Of a stretch of DNA of 64,000 nt, positions 1 through 11,680 are shown in pieces; positions within the stretch are counted from its first letter, which is position 1; every line of letters starts with the position of its first letter. The notes under the pieces are model-generated. The model was not told where the DNA came from. It was given only the letters and a program-made list of their open reading frames with translations, and made no database searches. Source of the stretch: Cladorhizidae sp. MBARI D1340-BT2 (Eukaryota; Porifera; Demospongiae; Poecilosclerida; Cladorhizidae); assembly GCA_028752905.1 (NCBI GenBank), contig JAQNBH010000010.1, positions 11,503,993 through 11,567,992 on the forward strand, read 5' to 3'. The position numbers were made by a program, and so were the translations under genes.

Positions 1-870
1 CTGAAGGACATTCCTCTCGCTGTCTTTTTGTACTACATATTCATGGTGGAATTAAAGGGAGTCTCTGCCATCTTGACAGTACTTGCAATTTTGTCTAGAA
101 TTGTCTGTATGAAGGATACCATGCCCTTGTTGGTGATGTTATCTCCTTCCCATGTATACTTCAGTACATCCAAGGGGCACCTCGCTCATCGACCATACAT
201 GAGCTTGAAGGGGGATAACTATGTGGCTTCTTGTTGCACCTCCCTGTCCACAAACAACAGATACGATGTGCTTTCTCCCCCCAATTCTGGTTGAACTTGG
301 TCAATAGCTTGTGTAGCATGGCCTTTCAATATGCCAATGAACTTCTCCACCATAACCATCAGTTTGAAGTTGTTAGGTGGAGGACATGATGGGGAAGAAT
401 ATTAGGATGCTGTTGTACAGTTCGGTCATTATCTTTACTATGAAATTCGATCCACTATCTGTCAGGATTTCTTTCGAGATGCCGACATGCAATGTGGTAA
501 CTATCAATCTCCATCAGGTATATAGGCATCCAGGTATTTTGTGCCATAGTCACAGTAAGTCAGGACATATCAGTAGCTTTCTCTCAACCTCTGGAGAAGT
601 CCTACGATATCCAAGACAATCCTGTTGAAAGGCAGGTAGCTCACAGGCAGGTGCACCAGGGTGCTTTGATCTTCTTGTGGCCAGCTCTGCTTTGGCTAGC
701 TGGGATACTTCTGCACAGGTCTGTAATGTCTCCATGCAGTCCTTGCCTGTAGTTTGTCTGCACGATTCTGCAAGTGATCTTCTTTCTCTCCATGTGTCCT
801 GCAAGTACAATGGAGTTGGCCAGCCTCAGTACTGTCATCCTCTATTGTTGCAGGAGGACTAGTTGCATCA
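1..870 (-). pseudogene. Integrase of LTR retrotransposon, Gmr1-like copy 1 (degenerate)
   Basis: Broken integrase read on the minus strand, catalysing insertion of element cDNA in the family. In order: an H2C2-type zinc region (about 860-650; seen as VLRLANSIVLAGHM and CRSIPASQ, so some zinc ligands are changed), the core start near 640-550 (IVLDIVG, then YVLTYCDYGTKYLDAY), the second core motif ILTDSGSNF near 480-430, a decayed QTDG motif near 360, an FKLMYGR-like motif near 215-190, and the integrase tail running off the window at position 1. Frameshifts and stops occur throughout, so it cannot be functional. Only about 400 bases separate it from the protease fragment upstream (1275-1475), leaving no room for a reverse transcriptase between them. 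The domain identities are firm; the subfamily is inferred from domain order. Confidence 0.82.
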
Positions 871-1274
871 CCAATTCATCGTGGCTGTCAGGATGTTACT
901 TGCATTGTAGCACCCCTTGTTCTTGAGTAAACAAGCTGCCTTACTCATCTGCTGACTCACAGACTGTTGCCAGTGAGTTGCCTGAGTCTCAGCTATGTCA
1001 TCCAGTCATTTGTCAAGATGTTAGTTGGCATGCCGATGGAGGAGAACTTCTCTCTGTTATGATGTTTCTGACTCCTCAACATTTTGCTCCTCATTCAGAG
1101 CATCTCAAACATGGCAACCTCAAACCAATAAAAGGTATCTCGTCATCCTCTTTGGATTGCTGCTGCATTCTGCTGAGGTGAAGTTGCTCTCTCCACTGTG
1201 TTGGGGTGGCATGTCCCTCTATTCCACTTGTCTCCATAGTCCTTAGTCAGTGGGATTCAGGAGCTTTTTCAAGG

Positions 1275-1475
1275 CTATGAGTTGGAGCTGTGCCATCTGA
1301 GCTGTGCACAAGACCCTGAGGCATCCATGTCCAGGAGAGTTTTGTAGTCGATGACATGCGATACCACAACCAACAGTGTAGCCACTTCCTTGTTAATATT
1401 GATAGTGACAGTTGCCAAGGGATAACTTGAATCTACCTCCATCAACAAGTCACTTCTATTTTCAAAGGTTTCCAA
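1275..1475 (-). pseudogene. Retropepsin-like protease C-terminal fragment, Gmr1-like copy 1
   Basis: A 66-codon open frame ends in VSHVIDYKTLLDMDASG, which matches the shape of the C-terminal part of LTR-retrotransposon aspartic proteases (usually a -YDVLLGRD- type motif). No Asp-Thr-Gly active-site motif is visible upstream, so the N-terminal half is missing or decayed. It lies on the same strand as, and directly upstream of, the integrase remnant at 1-870. Short length limits certainty. Confidence 0.6.
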
Positions 1476-1499
1476 GACTATGGAATGATGCTGTCCCTA

Positions 1500-2110
1500 A
1501 AATAGACATCATTTTATACTTCAAAAACAAATTAAGGAAGTAAAGTAATTTCTGTAGTAAAAAATTTCATTGAATAAATAATCCTTGTACTAGGCAATTT
1601 GTTTCCCTGTGATAGGTGCTATATACCTTTACCTCGCCTAATTTCTGGCTATTACTACATGCCAGATAGTCCATCAGAGTGAATGTTACAGATTCAGCAC
1701 TCTCACTCTTACTCTTAACTTACTCGTGGCATAATGTTCTGTCAAGTCAAAAATGAATTTAAAATGAACTTCTCAATAATCAACTTCAAATTTACTCTCC
1801 CGATGTTTCGACTAGATTCTCTGAGAATAAAGAAATACTAGAACTTTCGTCATCATGTTGTATTTAGGAACTCTCAGTGGACATAATGAAAATACAATCA
1901 CCTCAATAATCAACATGAAATTTACTTTCTCCATGTTTCGACTAGGAAAGTCATGTGAGGTTGTTATATTTACAAACTCTCAGTTGACAATGAAATTACA
2001 ATGTCTTCCTCAATAATCAACTTTAAATTCACTCTCTCCATGTTTCGACTAGAATCTCAAATACATATGCATTGTTGCATAATATGTTGTCATGTCATAA
2101 GTAAATAAAT
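1500..2110. repeat. Cluster of the GTTTCGAC dispersed repeat
   Basis: At about 1770-1820, 1895-1950 and 2005-2055 the same block recurs: CTCAATAATCAAC, then an AAATTTACTCTC-like stretch, then ATGTTTCGACTAG. These are minus-orientation copies of the repeat family also seen at about 18.9, 26.3, 44.3, 55.7-56.0 and 63.5 kb. No coding potential was recognised. Confidence 0.7.
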
Positions 2111-2950
2111 ATGCATCCTCATCGTCAGGACCAGGGAGAGTGCTAGGTAGGCAATGGCTAAAGCGAGAGCTAGGGCTACAGATAGAGACAATGCTAGCCT
2201 AGCAATGGTCACCGACATAATACTTGGCGAAGTCTTGCCTAGCACTGACTATGCATGTTTCATGATAGTGAAGGTATTGAGCTCTTTTTCTCATCATACT
2301 AGTCAATCAGATAGCAATATGCAATCTCTATAATTATGGGCTTGTCCTGTATTTCCAAATAGCTGACGTCCAGAACACATATATTATCAGCTGAACTTGT
2401 TTTGACAGGTTCCTAGAAAGCTAAACAGTGGTTTCGATTATTAGCTCCAAAAATACTATGCTTGCGCCAACATACTATCTATCACAATTAGTATAGATGT
2501 CTACATGTATGGAATTATTTTATAACTCTTATAGAGGATCCATCAATTATACCACAGCAATGTAATGGTCTCTCAAGTCTTGGCCAGGCAAAATGATATG
2601 TTGGATTGGGAGTGGTAAACTACTTGTGAATATCACTGTCATTTTTTTTTTGAGCAGTTCAAGTTTGTTATATATTTGATAACTCTTCTGTTGATATAAC
2701 TAGTTAAAGTATCAAGGACCTCTCAATAAACGACATGGTAGCGTTCATCTGGTGAAGTGCTAGTACTATTATGGTTATCAAACGTATTCTGGCTGTTCAT
2801 TTCCTTGGCAACCTTGGTTCCTCAATGCCACTCTTACCACCTTCCATAGTTATGCATTTGCTTGAAATGTTTTTCACATCTGATTGAATAAAAAATAAAT
2901 AATTACAACAATAATTATAAATATTAAATTGTCACTTTAATTATGGGATA
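2110..2950. other. AT-rich stretch without a recognised gene
   Basis: I see no convincing frame or RNA gene. A purine-rich segment near 2150-2200 and AT-rich sequence near 2880-2960 are the only compositional features. The part next to 2950 may be the decayed 3' end of the neighbouring hAT element. Confidence 0.5.
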
Positions 2951-4530
2951 TTAATATTTTACCTGCAGTGTACTAATATTCATCCTGGAAATACTCTGTC
3001 CTAGTGGTGATGCACTCATGTTGGTTTGCTGCAAGGTCTTGCTTAAGTTGTTGGCGTGCCACAGAATATTATGGAGAAGAGATGCTCCAAAGAAGTAATC
3101 AAATGTTTCATTTGACTTGCTTCACTATTAACTCGAGCCCTAGTCTCAAAATCTGGATGATCACTTAGTATTGCATCCAATACTTCTAAAATAACATCAT
3201 ATTTCTCCAATATAGATTTGGACAATCACTTAGTATTGCATCCCACACATCTAAAATAGCATCATAATTCTCCAGTATTCTGTGAAAGGTTTCATTTCAC
3301 ACCATCCAATGGGGAGGACATAGTGTACGAAATCTAACAGTGCTGGACAACATATCAGCTTTGATATTTTCAAATAATGATTGCCTTTTATGCCAATTTA
3401 ACAAGTTGTGTCCATAGTTGTTTCACCTGTTTGAACGAGGCCACAACAGTGCATATCCATAACATAATGGACACTTCACTCAAAAAAGCTGCCATGTTAC
3501 TTCCCAAGTCATAACACTGTTCCCGACATGGACAAGTTAAGATTATGTCGTAACAATACATTCTTCACAATAGACAAAATAGTATTAGTTTTATAGTTGG
3601 GGCATCGATAAATAATGATAAATGAAGTCCAATGAAGTTTTCATGGAACACTAGATTAGTATTTGCATGCATGATGCAGTCAGCCAGCTCTGATGAATCA
3701 ATGCATACATCAGTCATGATTGTAAAATACCATACCTGTGGCACTTCTTTGATCAATTCTCAGAGAAAAGTTTGCAACATCAATTCAATGACTTCATTTT
3801 GAATTTACAGACTAGTGTACTTATCAGCATTAAGCCACTCAGTAACACCCTGCATATAACATAGATTAATTTTTGATTCGAAAGCACCTCAACAAATGTC
3901 CAAAATTATAAAGCAATAATTTTTGGTGTAAATGGAAAATACCTTCAAATTAGTAGCTTTACCTCACCTGCTGATCATGGCTTCTCAGCTTCATCAACTG
4001 TATGAAATTGCTTTCATTGTTCTCATGCCTACTTAAAACAAGTACTTTTCTTCCTAGGTCATGTACATTCTTAAGAAGCTAAGTAGCATTCCTATCACAT
4101 CTGGACGTTCACCGCAACATCTGCTTGTGGAATGGAAATTGCCTGGGTAGCTTCTACATAATACTTTGATGTCTAATGCCAACCTTTAGGATAAGTATGT
4201 AGCTATGTATATTATATCTGACTCACCTGAAAATGGAGCAAGCATCCTTCCAGTATATATACCCTTTACTGACAAAGGGTGCCTCTTGTTTGCTGCAGAA
4301 ATCTTTCAGTAATAATCCACCAGTGAGCAATAGCAACAAAGAACTGAATCATTAGTCTCCTGGTAGTGGAGCCAAGTCCATTGCCAAAACCAAGCAGCAT
4401 AAAAAAGAACCTTGTCTATCTTTTTGTCCAGAAAGATCATGAATAATTCGAGGGTCTGTTTGAGCAGCTGAAGTTCAAAACCATTACTGCTCTGTTGTCG
4501 GTCGAAGAAATCCTGTATTAACTTCATGCC
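2950..4530 (-). pseudogene. hAT-family transposase remnant 1 (DUF4371/ZMYM1-like)
   Basis: Minus-strand pieces of a hAT transposase. In order: a TTF-type zinc-finger-like region (4306-4527; AAWFWQWTWLHYQETNDSV, then CCYC), a conserved linker near 4060-3960 resembling the LRGH/ENNESNFIQLMKLR stretch of this family, the catalytic-domain start (3565-3756; YFTIMTDVCIDSSE and FHENFIGLH), and a later domain piece (3043-3225; EKYDVILEVLDAILS). Stops and frameshifts separate every piece, so it is dead. The assignment rests on several independent family motifs in the right order. The C-terminal dimerisation region was not located, and the element ends were not resolved. Confidence 0.72.
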
Positions 4531-4545
4531 CTCCCGTATCAGTTA

Positions 4546-4960
4546 TTGTCAGAATGCAGCTACTCCCTCCACTGGCCTACAGTCCTCCACACCAACTTTC
4601 CCACCCATGTCCCATCCTTGCTTCTGGCCTTGATACCTCCTCCAATGTTTTCTTGTCAGATCACCACATGGCACCTGACAACACTATTGCACCTTCCACT
4701 GTTTTCTCTGACTCCTACATCTCGGATGAGCTTGGATTCAATTCAATTCCACTTATCTTCCTTCGTTCCCACCCTTTACTCCAGTCCCAGGGGCCCATCT
4801 TTATCCCCTTCCTTGTGGTAATTATGGAGACAAGATCTATTACACTCCGCCATGTCCCAAAATATGCCAGGGATGCTTAGGCCAGCCTTGTGGATGAAGT
4901 CTTCAGTGCCATCGCTGTAGAACCCTCTGCCCTAGCCCCCTGAATAAAGTTTTTCATGTA
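4546..4960 (+). other. Upstream part of RLE-type LINE or unrelated ORF
   Basis: Two overlapping open frames (4546-4821 and 4554-4880) of Ser/Thr/Pro/Leu-rich composition. I recognise no domain. A CPKICQGCLGQPC-like stretch near 4855-4895 could be a decayed Cys-rich N-terminal motif of the LINE that follows, but this is only inference. Confidence 0.3.
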
Positions 4961-5900
4961 CCGTGGTGGATCCTTTCCAATCTGGATACAATCAAGGTTC
5001 AGATAAGGAGGTGCAGGCTGATGATTTTCAGGGTCTATGGTCAGAGGTTGAGTTGGCAGAGGGATGGCTTAAACTTCTCCATAGCAGACCAAGAAAGGCG
5101 ACCAAGGAATCTTTGTGGGAATACAATGGCAGATGTGCTCGTAGGATGGAGGATGCCAAATACAAGGAGGGTAGGTCATGCAGGCCTGATCTCAGATGGT
5201 CTTGCCCCTGGTTCTGCTGAGGTTTACTCCGAGCTATCCAAGCTCCTCCAAGTTACCTCTCCTGTCAACCCTGTTCACCCAGACCTTTATCCCACCCTGA
5301 TCTCCACCGAGGGAGTTGCCAGAGCTTTGAGATCTTTGCCAAATTGTTCAGTCCCTGGACCTTTCTTTTTCAGGGCCAAACATTTCAAGGAGGCTATATT
5401 TTGCCCCACCCCAGACCATGCTAATAAATGTCTTCTGGCTTTGGTCAAGGTTATGCCCCACCTGAAGTTGTGCCTTACCAATTTGGAGCCACTCTCTATT
5501 CCTGTAAGAAGAAAAGTGGTATGCTTCGTCTGATTGCTGTGGGGGAGGTTTTACATTGCCTGGTCTCCAAATGCATTTCACATCATCAACATCCTGACTC
5601 CAGTCCAGGTGGGTGTCAGAGTGCCTGTTCTGTGAATCCATTGGCCACTCCATGACTAGAGTTCAGGTGGACTCCAACATCCAAACTGAGAAAAACTGGA
5701 TCCTAGTCCTGGACTTTTCTACCTCCTTCAATTGCATGGTGAAGTGAGGTCCCACATTTCCTCCATGTCCGCATGTCTGGAGATGTGTTATGGTGGCCAA
5801 CTAACCCTTCACCTTGGTGACCACAATATCTCTATCTCTAGTTGCTGTGGAGGCCAGCAGGGTGACTCTTTAGGTGTTGGGCTTTTCCTTATTGTTGAGT
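4960..5900 (+). pseudogene. Reverse transcriptase fragment of an RLE-type (R2-like) non-LTR element
   Basis: Frameshifted LINE reverse transcriptase. Visible in order: the pre-RT region (about 5230-5420; EGVARALRSLPNCSVPGP then KHFKEAI and PDHANKCLLAL), RT motif 2 near 5480-5575 (GATLYSCKKKSGMLRLIAVG then LVSKCIS), palm motif A near 5700-5740 (ILVLDFSTSFNC, normally with the catalytic Asp) and a QQGDSLG-like motif near 5855-5875. The reading frame changes several times and the sequence is truncated after about 5900. The protein style matches the element whose endonuclease end lies on the other strand at 26979-27599, so these are probably two copies of one family. It is inactive. Confidence 0.75.
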
Positions 5901-7320
5901 GGATATGATGACTATTTTTCATAGCTGATGCTTTACCATACATAAAATTAGGGTTGGCAATTCTACAGTTGATCTTAACAGATGTCTAACTCATTATTGT
6001 TAGCTGATGTTATTAATGCTTTGCAGTGTACATGGTGAGTGGTGATACAGAGAGAAATGAATGAAAATATATATGCACTGAAGGTCCTCATGTCATGTCA
6101 AGACATATGTAAATGGTTGGAAATTTGGGAAAGGGATATTTCGGACATTTGTTACAAGACATACAAAGTGAATGGTGTATAGGTTTGCAATAAAGTGATA
6201 GCCAAGAAAAAAATTTAACTTAAGATTTATTTTATTGTAGATGGAGTGTGGGAAATGTCAATGCAGGTTAATGAAGAGATGAGGTTGAAGATGATGGGGG
6301 ACTCGGACATGAAAAGTTTACATGGTACTGCAGGTGAAGATAGCAATATAATTACTAATATAAAAATTATCAACTCGATCTTTGCTTAACTTAGAGTAAA
6401 GTAATGTCATGGAATTCCAGATACACCATTAGAGGTAATTTCAAACAAGCAAGTAGTCGGCACTAATAATTGATTGTTTATTTTTAGCTCTCTCAAGTGA
6501 GATGTTTTTAGTTTTCTTTTGTGCTTGGACAGAAGAAGTTTAGAAGTTTTACTTGAACCAAAGGAAGTTTCTCGATGGTGGATGAAGCCAACCACTATCT
6601 AGCAATAAAAAAGCAACTACAGTTTCTCTGTGTGCTCTATTTTAATTATACAACTATGCCCAAGGTGCAGACAGTCAAAGTTGAATGCCCATACCTCCAA
6701 CAGTTCTAACTCCGAATTGAAAAATGCTAGAGGGTACAAATTAGTACCAGTGGCTAGAGGAAGACCTCCTCCACTAAATAAGTGTTTTCTTTAATATACT
6801 GAAAATCAATTTCAAAAATTAATTTTCTACCCACATTTTAGCACAACCACTCTAATCTTCATAACTTTTTTAGCACTATGGATAATTTTAGTGCAAAAAG
6901 GTTTCAAATGCTTTCTAGAAATGTATTTATTGATGCTAAACATAATGTTCTCTAAAATATATATACATGTACTGGCAACTAAAAACTGGTATTAGAAAAA
7001 CAAAGGGAAAAAGCTTCCTCGGGCAGTAGACAATTCCCACTCACAGATTAGTAATAAAACTTCAGTTAATCAAAAGAGAATATCAAAATACCCCCCCCCC
7101 CCAAAAAAAATTTTTTTGTGTGTGTGTGGGATTAATATATAATTATAGATTATATATAATTATTATAATTTACCAAAACGTTCATGTATAACTTGTAAAA
7201 AGGTTTTCCAATGAAAGTATAGAGCAGAGAATAAGCCATAAAATGTTAGTAAATATTTGTATAATGTATTTTTTGGTACCTTAGGAATTTTAATCAAATA
7301 ATAATTCCCATTCTCTATGA
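5900..7320. other. AT-rich interval, no recognised gene
   Basis: No supported coding region. It contains a C11 tract followed by A/T runs and a short GT repeat at about 7090-7130, and AT-rich sequence. The 62-codon minus-strand frame at 6407-6595 has no recognisable features. Confidence 0.5.
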
Positions 7321-7870
7321 ATTGCTATCAAAGTTTGAGCTTCTACACTCCATCTGTCCATGTTTCTAAAAGGGAACGAGAGCCATAAAAGTATGCCATT
7401 AATTAAACCATGAAAACTGCTTTTTAGCTTAAAACGGTCACTAAAGCATGAAAGCTACAGCTCATCTGTAGCTATAATACTGCATTATACTAGGCATGAT
7501 CCTATTAACTTTTAACTTAATAAGCACCCAGAGCTTAAGGTACACGGCTTAAGGTACACGCAACTTGATCGTTATAGTTCTCAATACAGCTCTTGACCCT
7601 CGAGTGGTTATAGCTACAAAACCACGGTTTTATTAGCATCTCCACTGATCTCGGCCTAGGAACAAAGAAGGAAGTTTACTGATAAAAAACTACAATGCTA
7701 ATTGCTACAGCATCCCTAAATCCCACAGATTTATTGTTGTCTAGTTGTGGAGGTATGATTAATTTGGAAATAGTTGTCATGTGTATATGAGTGGATTTTG
7801 CATGCAAAAAAAACACAGCTATGTGCACAGATTTTTCCCCTGCAGAACAGTTCACTGTTTATTTCCTTGA
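7320..7870. repeat. LTR-like direct repeat, copy C
   Basis: Shares a 20-base exact match (7339-7358 with 14964-14983) and CAATACAGCTCTTGACCCT (7582-7600 with 18523-18541), with similar sequence between and after, with the split repeat at 14560-15240 plus 18516-18765, in the same orientation. The two copies flank the minus-strand Gag-pol remnant at 8.8-13.0 kb. They are therefore good candidates for its 3' and 5' LTRs. Exact LTR ends were not established. Confidence 0.6.
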
Positions 7871-7874
7871 GTAG

Positions 7875-8765
7875 ACAGAGGAAGGATGGTGAGAGAGCTT
7901 CTAGTGAGACCTAATATGGAGTATGCAGCCAAAGTGTGGTGGACAGGAGGACATAATCCTTGCAAGAAGTTGGAGTCAACACATATGAGAGTCGGTAGGA
8001 GATTGTTGGAGGCAAGTAATACTGTAGCAGGAGTAGCAATACGGGGAGATATTGGGTGGAGGAAGCTGGAGGAGAGGAGGGAAGAGATGAGGGTTTTGTT
8101 TGGTAGGAGATTAGAATTGTTGCAACAGAGCAGATTGGTAAAAATAGTTTTAATGAACTAAGAGAGGAAGATGGTGGGAAGAATATGAGATCTTGTGGAG
8201 AAAATATGAGATAAACAACGAGGGTGGTTCAGTAAGTAAACGGCAAGAGTATCTATGAATTGCTAAGGATGGTGGAGAGGTATGTGAGGTCACTGCATGT
8301 TTAGGAAGGTGTGCGGTTGCAATTGAGATTGAGAACTGCATCAGCTGGGTTATTAGAGGATAAGAAACAATGTGGTATAACTAGGGATTAGAGGTGTATC
8401 ATGTGTGATTGGAGCAGAGGAAGATGAGGGACATTTCTTGGTAATGTGTGAGTAATTCAAGAGGGGTTGGCTGCTGGTTGATGAGGTGTGCAGAATTGTG
8501 GGGCTAGACAGTGGCTGGATGAATATAGAAGAGTGGATAAAGATGCAAAGGCAGCATTGCTGTTGGGGAAAGGTGTGGAGGGAGTAAGTGATGCAGTGAT
8601 GGGGGAAGTGGATGTATATGTATTGTGTTTGGAAGTGGTGGCTGAGGAGAAGGGAACTGGTGTATGGTGAGCTGAGGAATGATCTTTGGTCCCCTCCTTC
8701 CCTCTTCCCTGGGCAGCGGGACACTCATAACTATTAGTATTATGGATATTATTATTAATTAAGTA
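7875..8765 (+). pseudogene. APE-type LINE, 5'-truncated copy A (C-terminal region and 3' end)
   Basis: The frame at 7886-8161 (91 aa; MEYAAKVWWTGGHNPCKKLE, then VGRRLLEASNTVAGVAIRGD) is the region downstream of the RT domain. It is nearly the same as the protein at 19696-20010 on the minus strand. The following sequence to about 8730 matches the end of copy B, finishing in the shared CAGCGGGACACTC-like 3' terminus and an ATT-rich tail. It is 5'-truncated, as LINE insertions usually are, and sits directly against the RT remnant of the LTR element, whose RNase H is missing. Confidence 0.75.
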
Positions 8766-8799
8766 CTTAATATAGATTGTTCTTAAGTGTTAGATATTG

Positions 8800-9730
8800 T
8801 TACATAGTCTCACACTCTGCTGTAGTATGTGGGGTAGCCTTAACAGTTGTTGGGAATTTCTTGACTACTTTGATCTTCAATAGTTCCGGTTGAATGGTTC
8901 CACCTCTAACAACATTGCGAAGAAATTCATACTGGTCCATCCCAAAAGTACATTTCTTTGTCTTTGCTCCCAAACCGGCTTCATCTAGTCGATGTATATA
9001 GAACTTCTTGAAGGTACGTGAGATGCTTCTCCCATGTGCTGCTGAATAACACCAGGTCATCCAACTATGATGCTGCAAACTCCATTTCACAAATGACTGT
9101 CTTTGAAATGTAGGAGACCAAATGGCACTGGAATAAGCCAAATGGAGTTGCAAAAAGCAAGTTTTCGCTCAAGCTCCCCTGGCCAATGGGACTTGCCAAT
9201 AATATTTGGTAATATCCAGAGTGGATATATCCCTGGCTTGACCCAATTTATCAATCAACTCATTAATGTAGAGCATCGGGTAGACTTCCGAATTAGATAC
9301 TTCATTCAGCCCCTGTAATCCACACACAGTTATGGAGAACATTGTTCTTCTTCACAGGTGCATTCCACTCACTGGATGCTGGTTTGGTGCTTCTACTTTT
9401 CAGCATTTCCCTAACTCTTATTTCACCGAATCTCAATATGCATGTGGCAGTCGGTATGGGGGTAGCTGTACAGCTCTTCACTTCCTGACTTTGATCCCAT
9501 GTAGAATGTAGAATTTTGTCAGTCCTTCCTGGATTACTACCTTTGACCCCGAGTCCTTTCGTTCTTTCGTAGTCTCTTTCTCAGCATTGACGAATCCAAC
9601 ATCATCATCAGATCACCTCGTTGCTCTTGCATTAACTGATCTCCTATCTTTGGGATCTCATCCTCAATAACATTGCTTGACCACAGAGAAATTCTATTTC
9701 CATCCACATCATCACCTACATCCTCAGTCA
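8800..9730 (-). pseudogene. Reverse transcriptase of Gmr1-like LTR retrotransposon copy 2
   Basis: Decayed Ty3/gypsy-type RT. In order on the minus strand: the pre-RT leader IPKIGDQLMQEQRGDLM (about 9665-9610), a LPHAY-like motif near 9455, the CVDYRGLNE-type motif near 9330-9310, the palm entry ELIDKLGQARDISTLDITK followed by YYWQVPLA (about 9265-9180), a degraded YLDD region near 9070-9050, then KTKKCTFGMDQYEFL with a G-to-R change (about 8965-8920) and IKVVKKFPTTVKATPH. Several frameshifts and stops. It is downstream of the integrase (not upstream as in usual Ty3/gypsy), and RNase H is not found because LINE copy A abuts its 3' end. Confidence 0.85.
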
Positions 9731-9739
9731 GGTATGTGG

Positions 9740-11465
9740 TCACTGGGAGAGTGAAACTTCCGTAACATATTAATATGCACAATTTGGTACTTTTTCTTTC
9801 AACCGTGCATCTCTATTAGGTAATCCAATTTTTCTTCCTTACTTTGTAGGGTATGTAGAGCCAATAGTTCGAAGTATCAGTAGGTAGTTAACACCAGCAC
9901 TTCATATCGACATCCAGCTCATGCAACCTGCATTTTTATCATACCAGGTCTTCTGATGTATCTGAGCCATTTAAAGCTTTTCTTTTACTGCTTCCATCAT
10001 CTTCTCCATTTTCTTTGTCATGGCGAGAATAATATGAGAGAGCATGCTCTCTTTGTTTTTCTCCTCAGCTACATAGGATTGTTTCAAAGGTTCCTCAAGC
10101 ATGCCTGCCATACATTAATTAGAAGGGAAATAATCTTCTTGATGCTTGTGGAACCTCTCGATGTGCGAATAGAAAATCGGATATGAGCTTGTCCAGGTCC
10201 TTTCCCTGTCTTTCTCAGCATTGACTTCAAGATCTTGTCAAATCTTTCTATCACCCCATCTGTTTGTGGATGGTACGGCGTTATGCATATTGGATTCACG
10301 AAGAGCATTCTGTATAGACCTCTGTGAGGAGTTGCGAGGTAAAGTTGGTGCCTTGGTCCATTAGTATCTCCTTGATATCCCCACTAAAGAGAACAGTGTG
10401 ACCAATTCCTCCACAACATGCTCAGCATTGATCGATTTAAGAGGTAACTTGATGGGTATCTAGTACCATAATCACAAATAACAAGAACATATACCATTTT
10501 CCTGATCTATTCCTTGGAAGTGGTCCTATAATGTCTATAGCTATGCATTGAAATGGTTCAGTCATAATGGGAATGGAAAGCAATAGTGCTGATGAGTCCC
10601 CTTTAGTGATGTCTTCTGGCAGATTTCACAGAGTCGACATAGTACTTCACCGATGAGTCCCCTTTAGATGTCTTCTGGCAGATTTCACAGAGTCGACAGT
10701 ACTTCACCGATGAGCTCCTTTAGTGCTGTCTTCTGGCAGATTTCACAGAGTCGACAGTACTTCTCCGATGAGTCCCCTTTAGTGCTGTCTTCTGGCAGAT
10801 TTCACAGAGTCAACTGTACTTCACCGATGAGTCCCCTTTAGTGCTGTCTTCTGGCAGATTTCACAGAGTCGACAGTACTTCACCGATGAGTCCCCTTTAC
10901 TGCTGTCTTCTGGCAGATTTCACAGAGTCGACAGTACTTCACCGATGAGTCCCCTTTAGTGCTGCTTCTGGCAGATTTCACAGAGTCGACAGTACTTAAA
11001 CACATCCTCGTAAATTGTACCAGTAGAACTGCTGCAGAATTCGGCCTGCTGTTTTGGTCTTTCCCAGGTGACCTATCAGTGGTATATTGTGGGCTAACTG
11101 CAGCAGTGGACTGTGACATGGGAGTGGTAGTACCAGTTGTTCTACTGCCAGGTTCATCACCCTCCTGCGTCCAGCTGGAATCCCACTTCGGTAGGGAAGT
11201 GCCTCTTTCTTGAAGAACCCCTCACCGCTTGAAGTTACTCTACCCACGGTTTGCTTCCTCCAATGTAGCATCTGCTTCCTGCACAGCTCGTAACTGCATA
11301 GTTGACATCTCCAAGGGATGATGTTCCTTACCTGCATCAAGGTCGTCTGTTCCTCTGTCTGATAGGCTTGACGTTCGTCTCACCCTGTCAGGTGAGCCTC
11401 TTCTTTTCATGACCTGGACTGAAAATATCATCAGAGAACTCTGGTAGACCATTCCCCCCATGGAA
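9740..11465 (-). pseudogene. Integrase of Gmr1-like LTR retrotransposon copy 2
   Basis: Degenerate integrase. In order: a leader MSTMQLRAVQEADATLEEAN (about 11310-11245), the H2C2 zinc domain with VLPLPCHSP, LAHNIPLIGHLGKTKTAGRI and FYWYNLRG (about 11150-11000) and the second Cys pair in CRLCEICQKTA, which has been tandemly amplified at 10585-10995. Then come the core start IAIDIIGPLPRNRSGKWY (about 10535-10485), the catalytic MDQGTNF motif (about 10365-10345), YHPQTDGVIERFDKILKSML (about 10275-10220), a decayed LMYGR motif near 10110 and the tail motif VHINMLRKFHSP (about 9790-9755). The tail runs within about 100 bases into the RT leader. Multiple frameshifts; not functional. Confidence 0.88.
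10585..10995 (-). repeat. About 60-bp tandem repeat made from the integrase CxxC segment
   Basis: Roughly seven copies of a unit containing CTGGCAGATTTCACAGAG, TCGACAGTACTTC and ACCGATGAGTCCCCTTTAG. Translated on the minus strand each unit encodes a KGDSSVKYCRLCEICQKTA-like stretch, the Cys-x2-Cys half of the H2C2 zinc domain. Copies differ by small indels, so the frame is not kept. Confidence 0.85.
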
Positions 11466-11680
11466 TATGTCTACCTCCTCCTCTAAGTTCAATGCTGAGG
11501 CTTGACTACCAACTACATTCCCCTTGACTAGCGCCTCTGAGTATTCGTGTATATAGTACATCTTCCTCTTTGTCGGTGTTCAGCTCGTGGAGTACATCAT
11601 GATCCTCATCCGGTACCTTTGAGAATAACCCCAACTGAAGCTCCTCCCCCTGTTGGTGTAACTCATCTTCTTGCTGGGTT
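11466..11680 (-). other. Acidic linker between protease and integrase, copy 2
   Basis: A Glu/Asp/Gln-rich open segment (QQEDELHQQGEELQLG, DEDHDVLHELNTDKEED) continues the pol reading on the minus strand. No enzyme domain is recognisable. Its small size is the key point: RT and RNase H do not fit here. Confidence 0.55.

Noticed and set aside
8353..8728. Minus-strand Ser/Pro/His-rich frames over 8.35-8.73 kb
   Set aside because: They are antisense to the LINE copy A 3' region, which is identified by its match to copy B.
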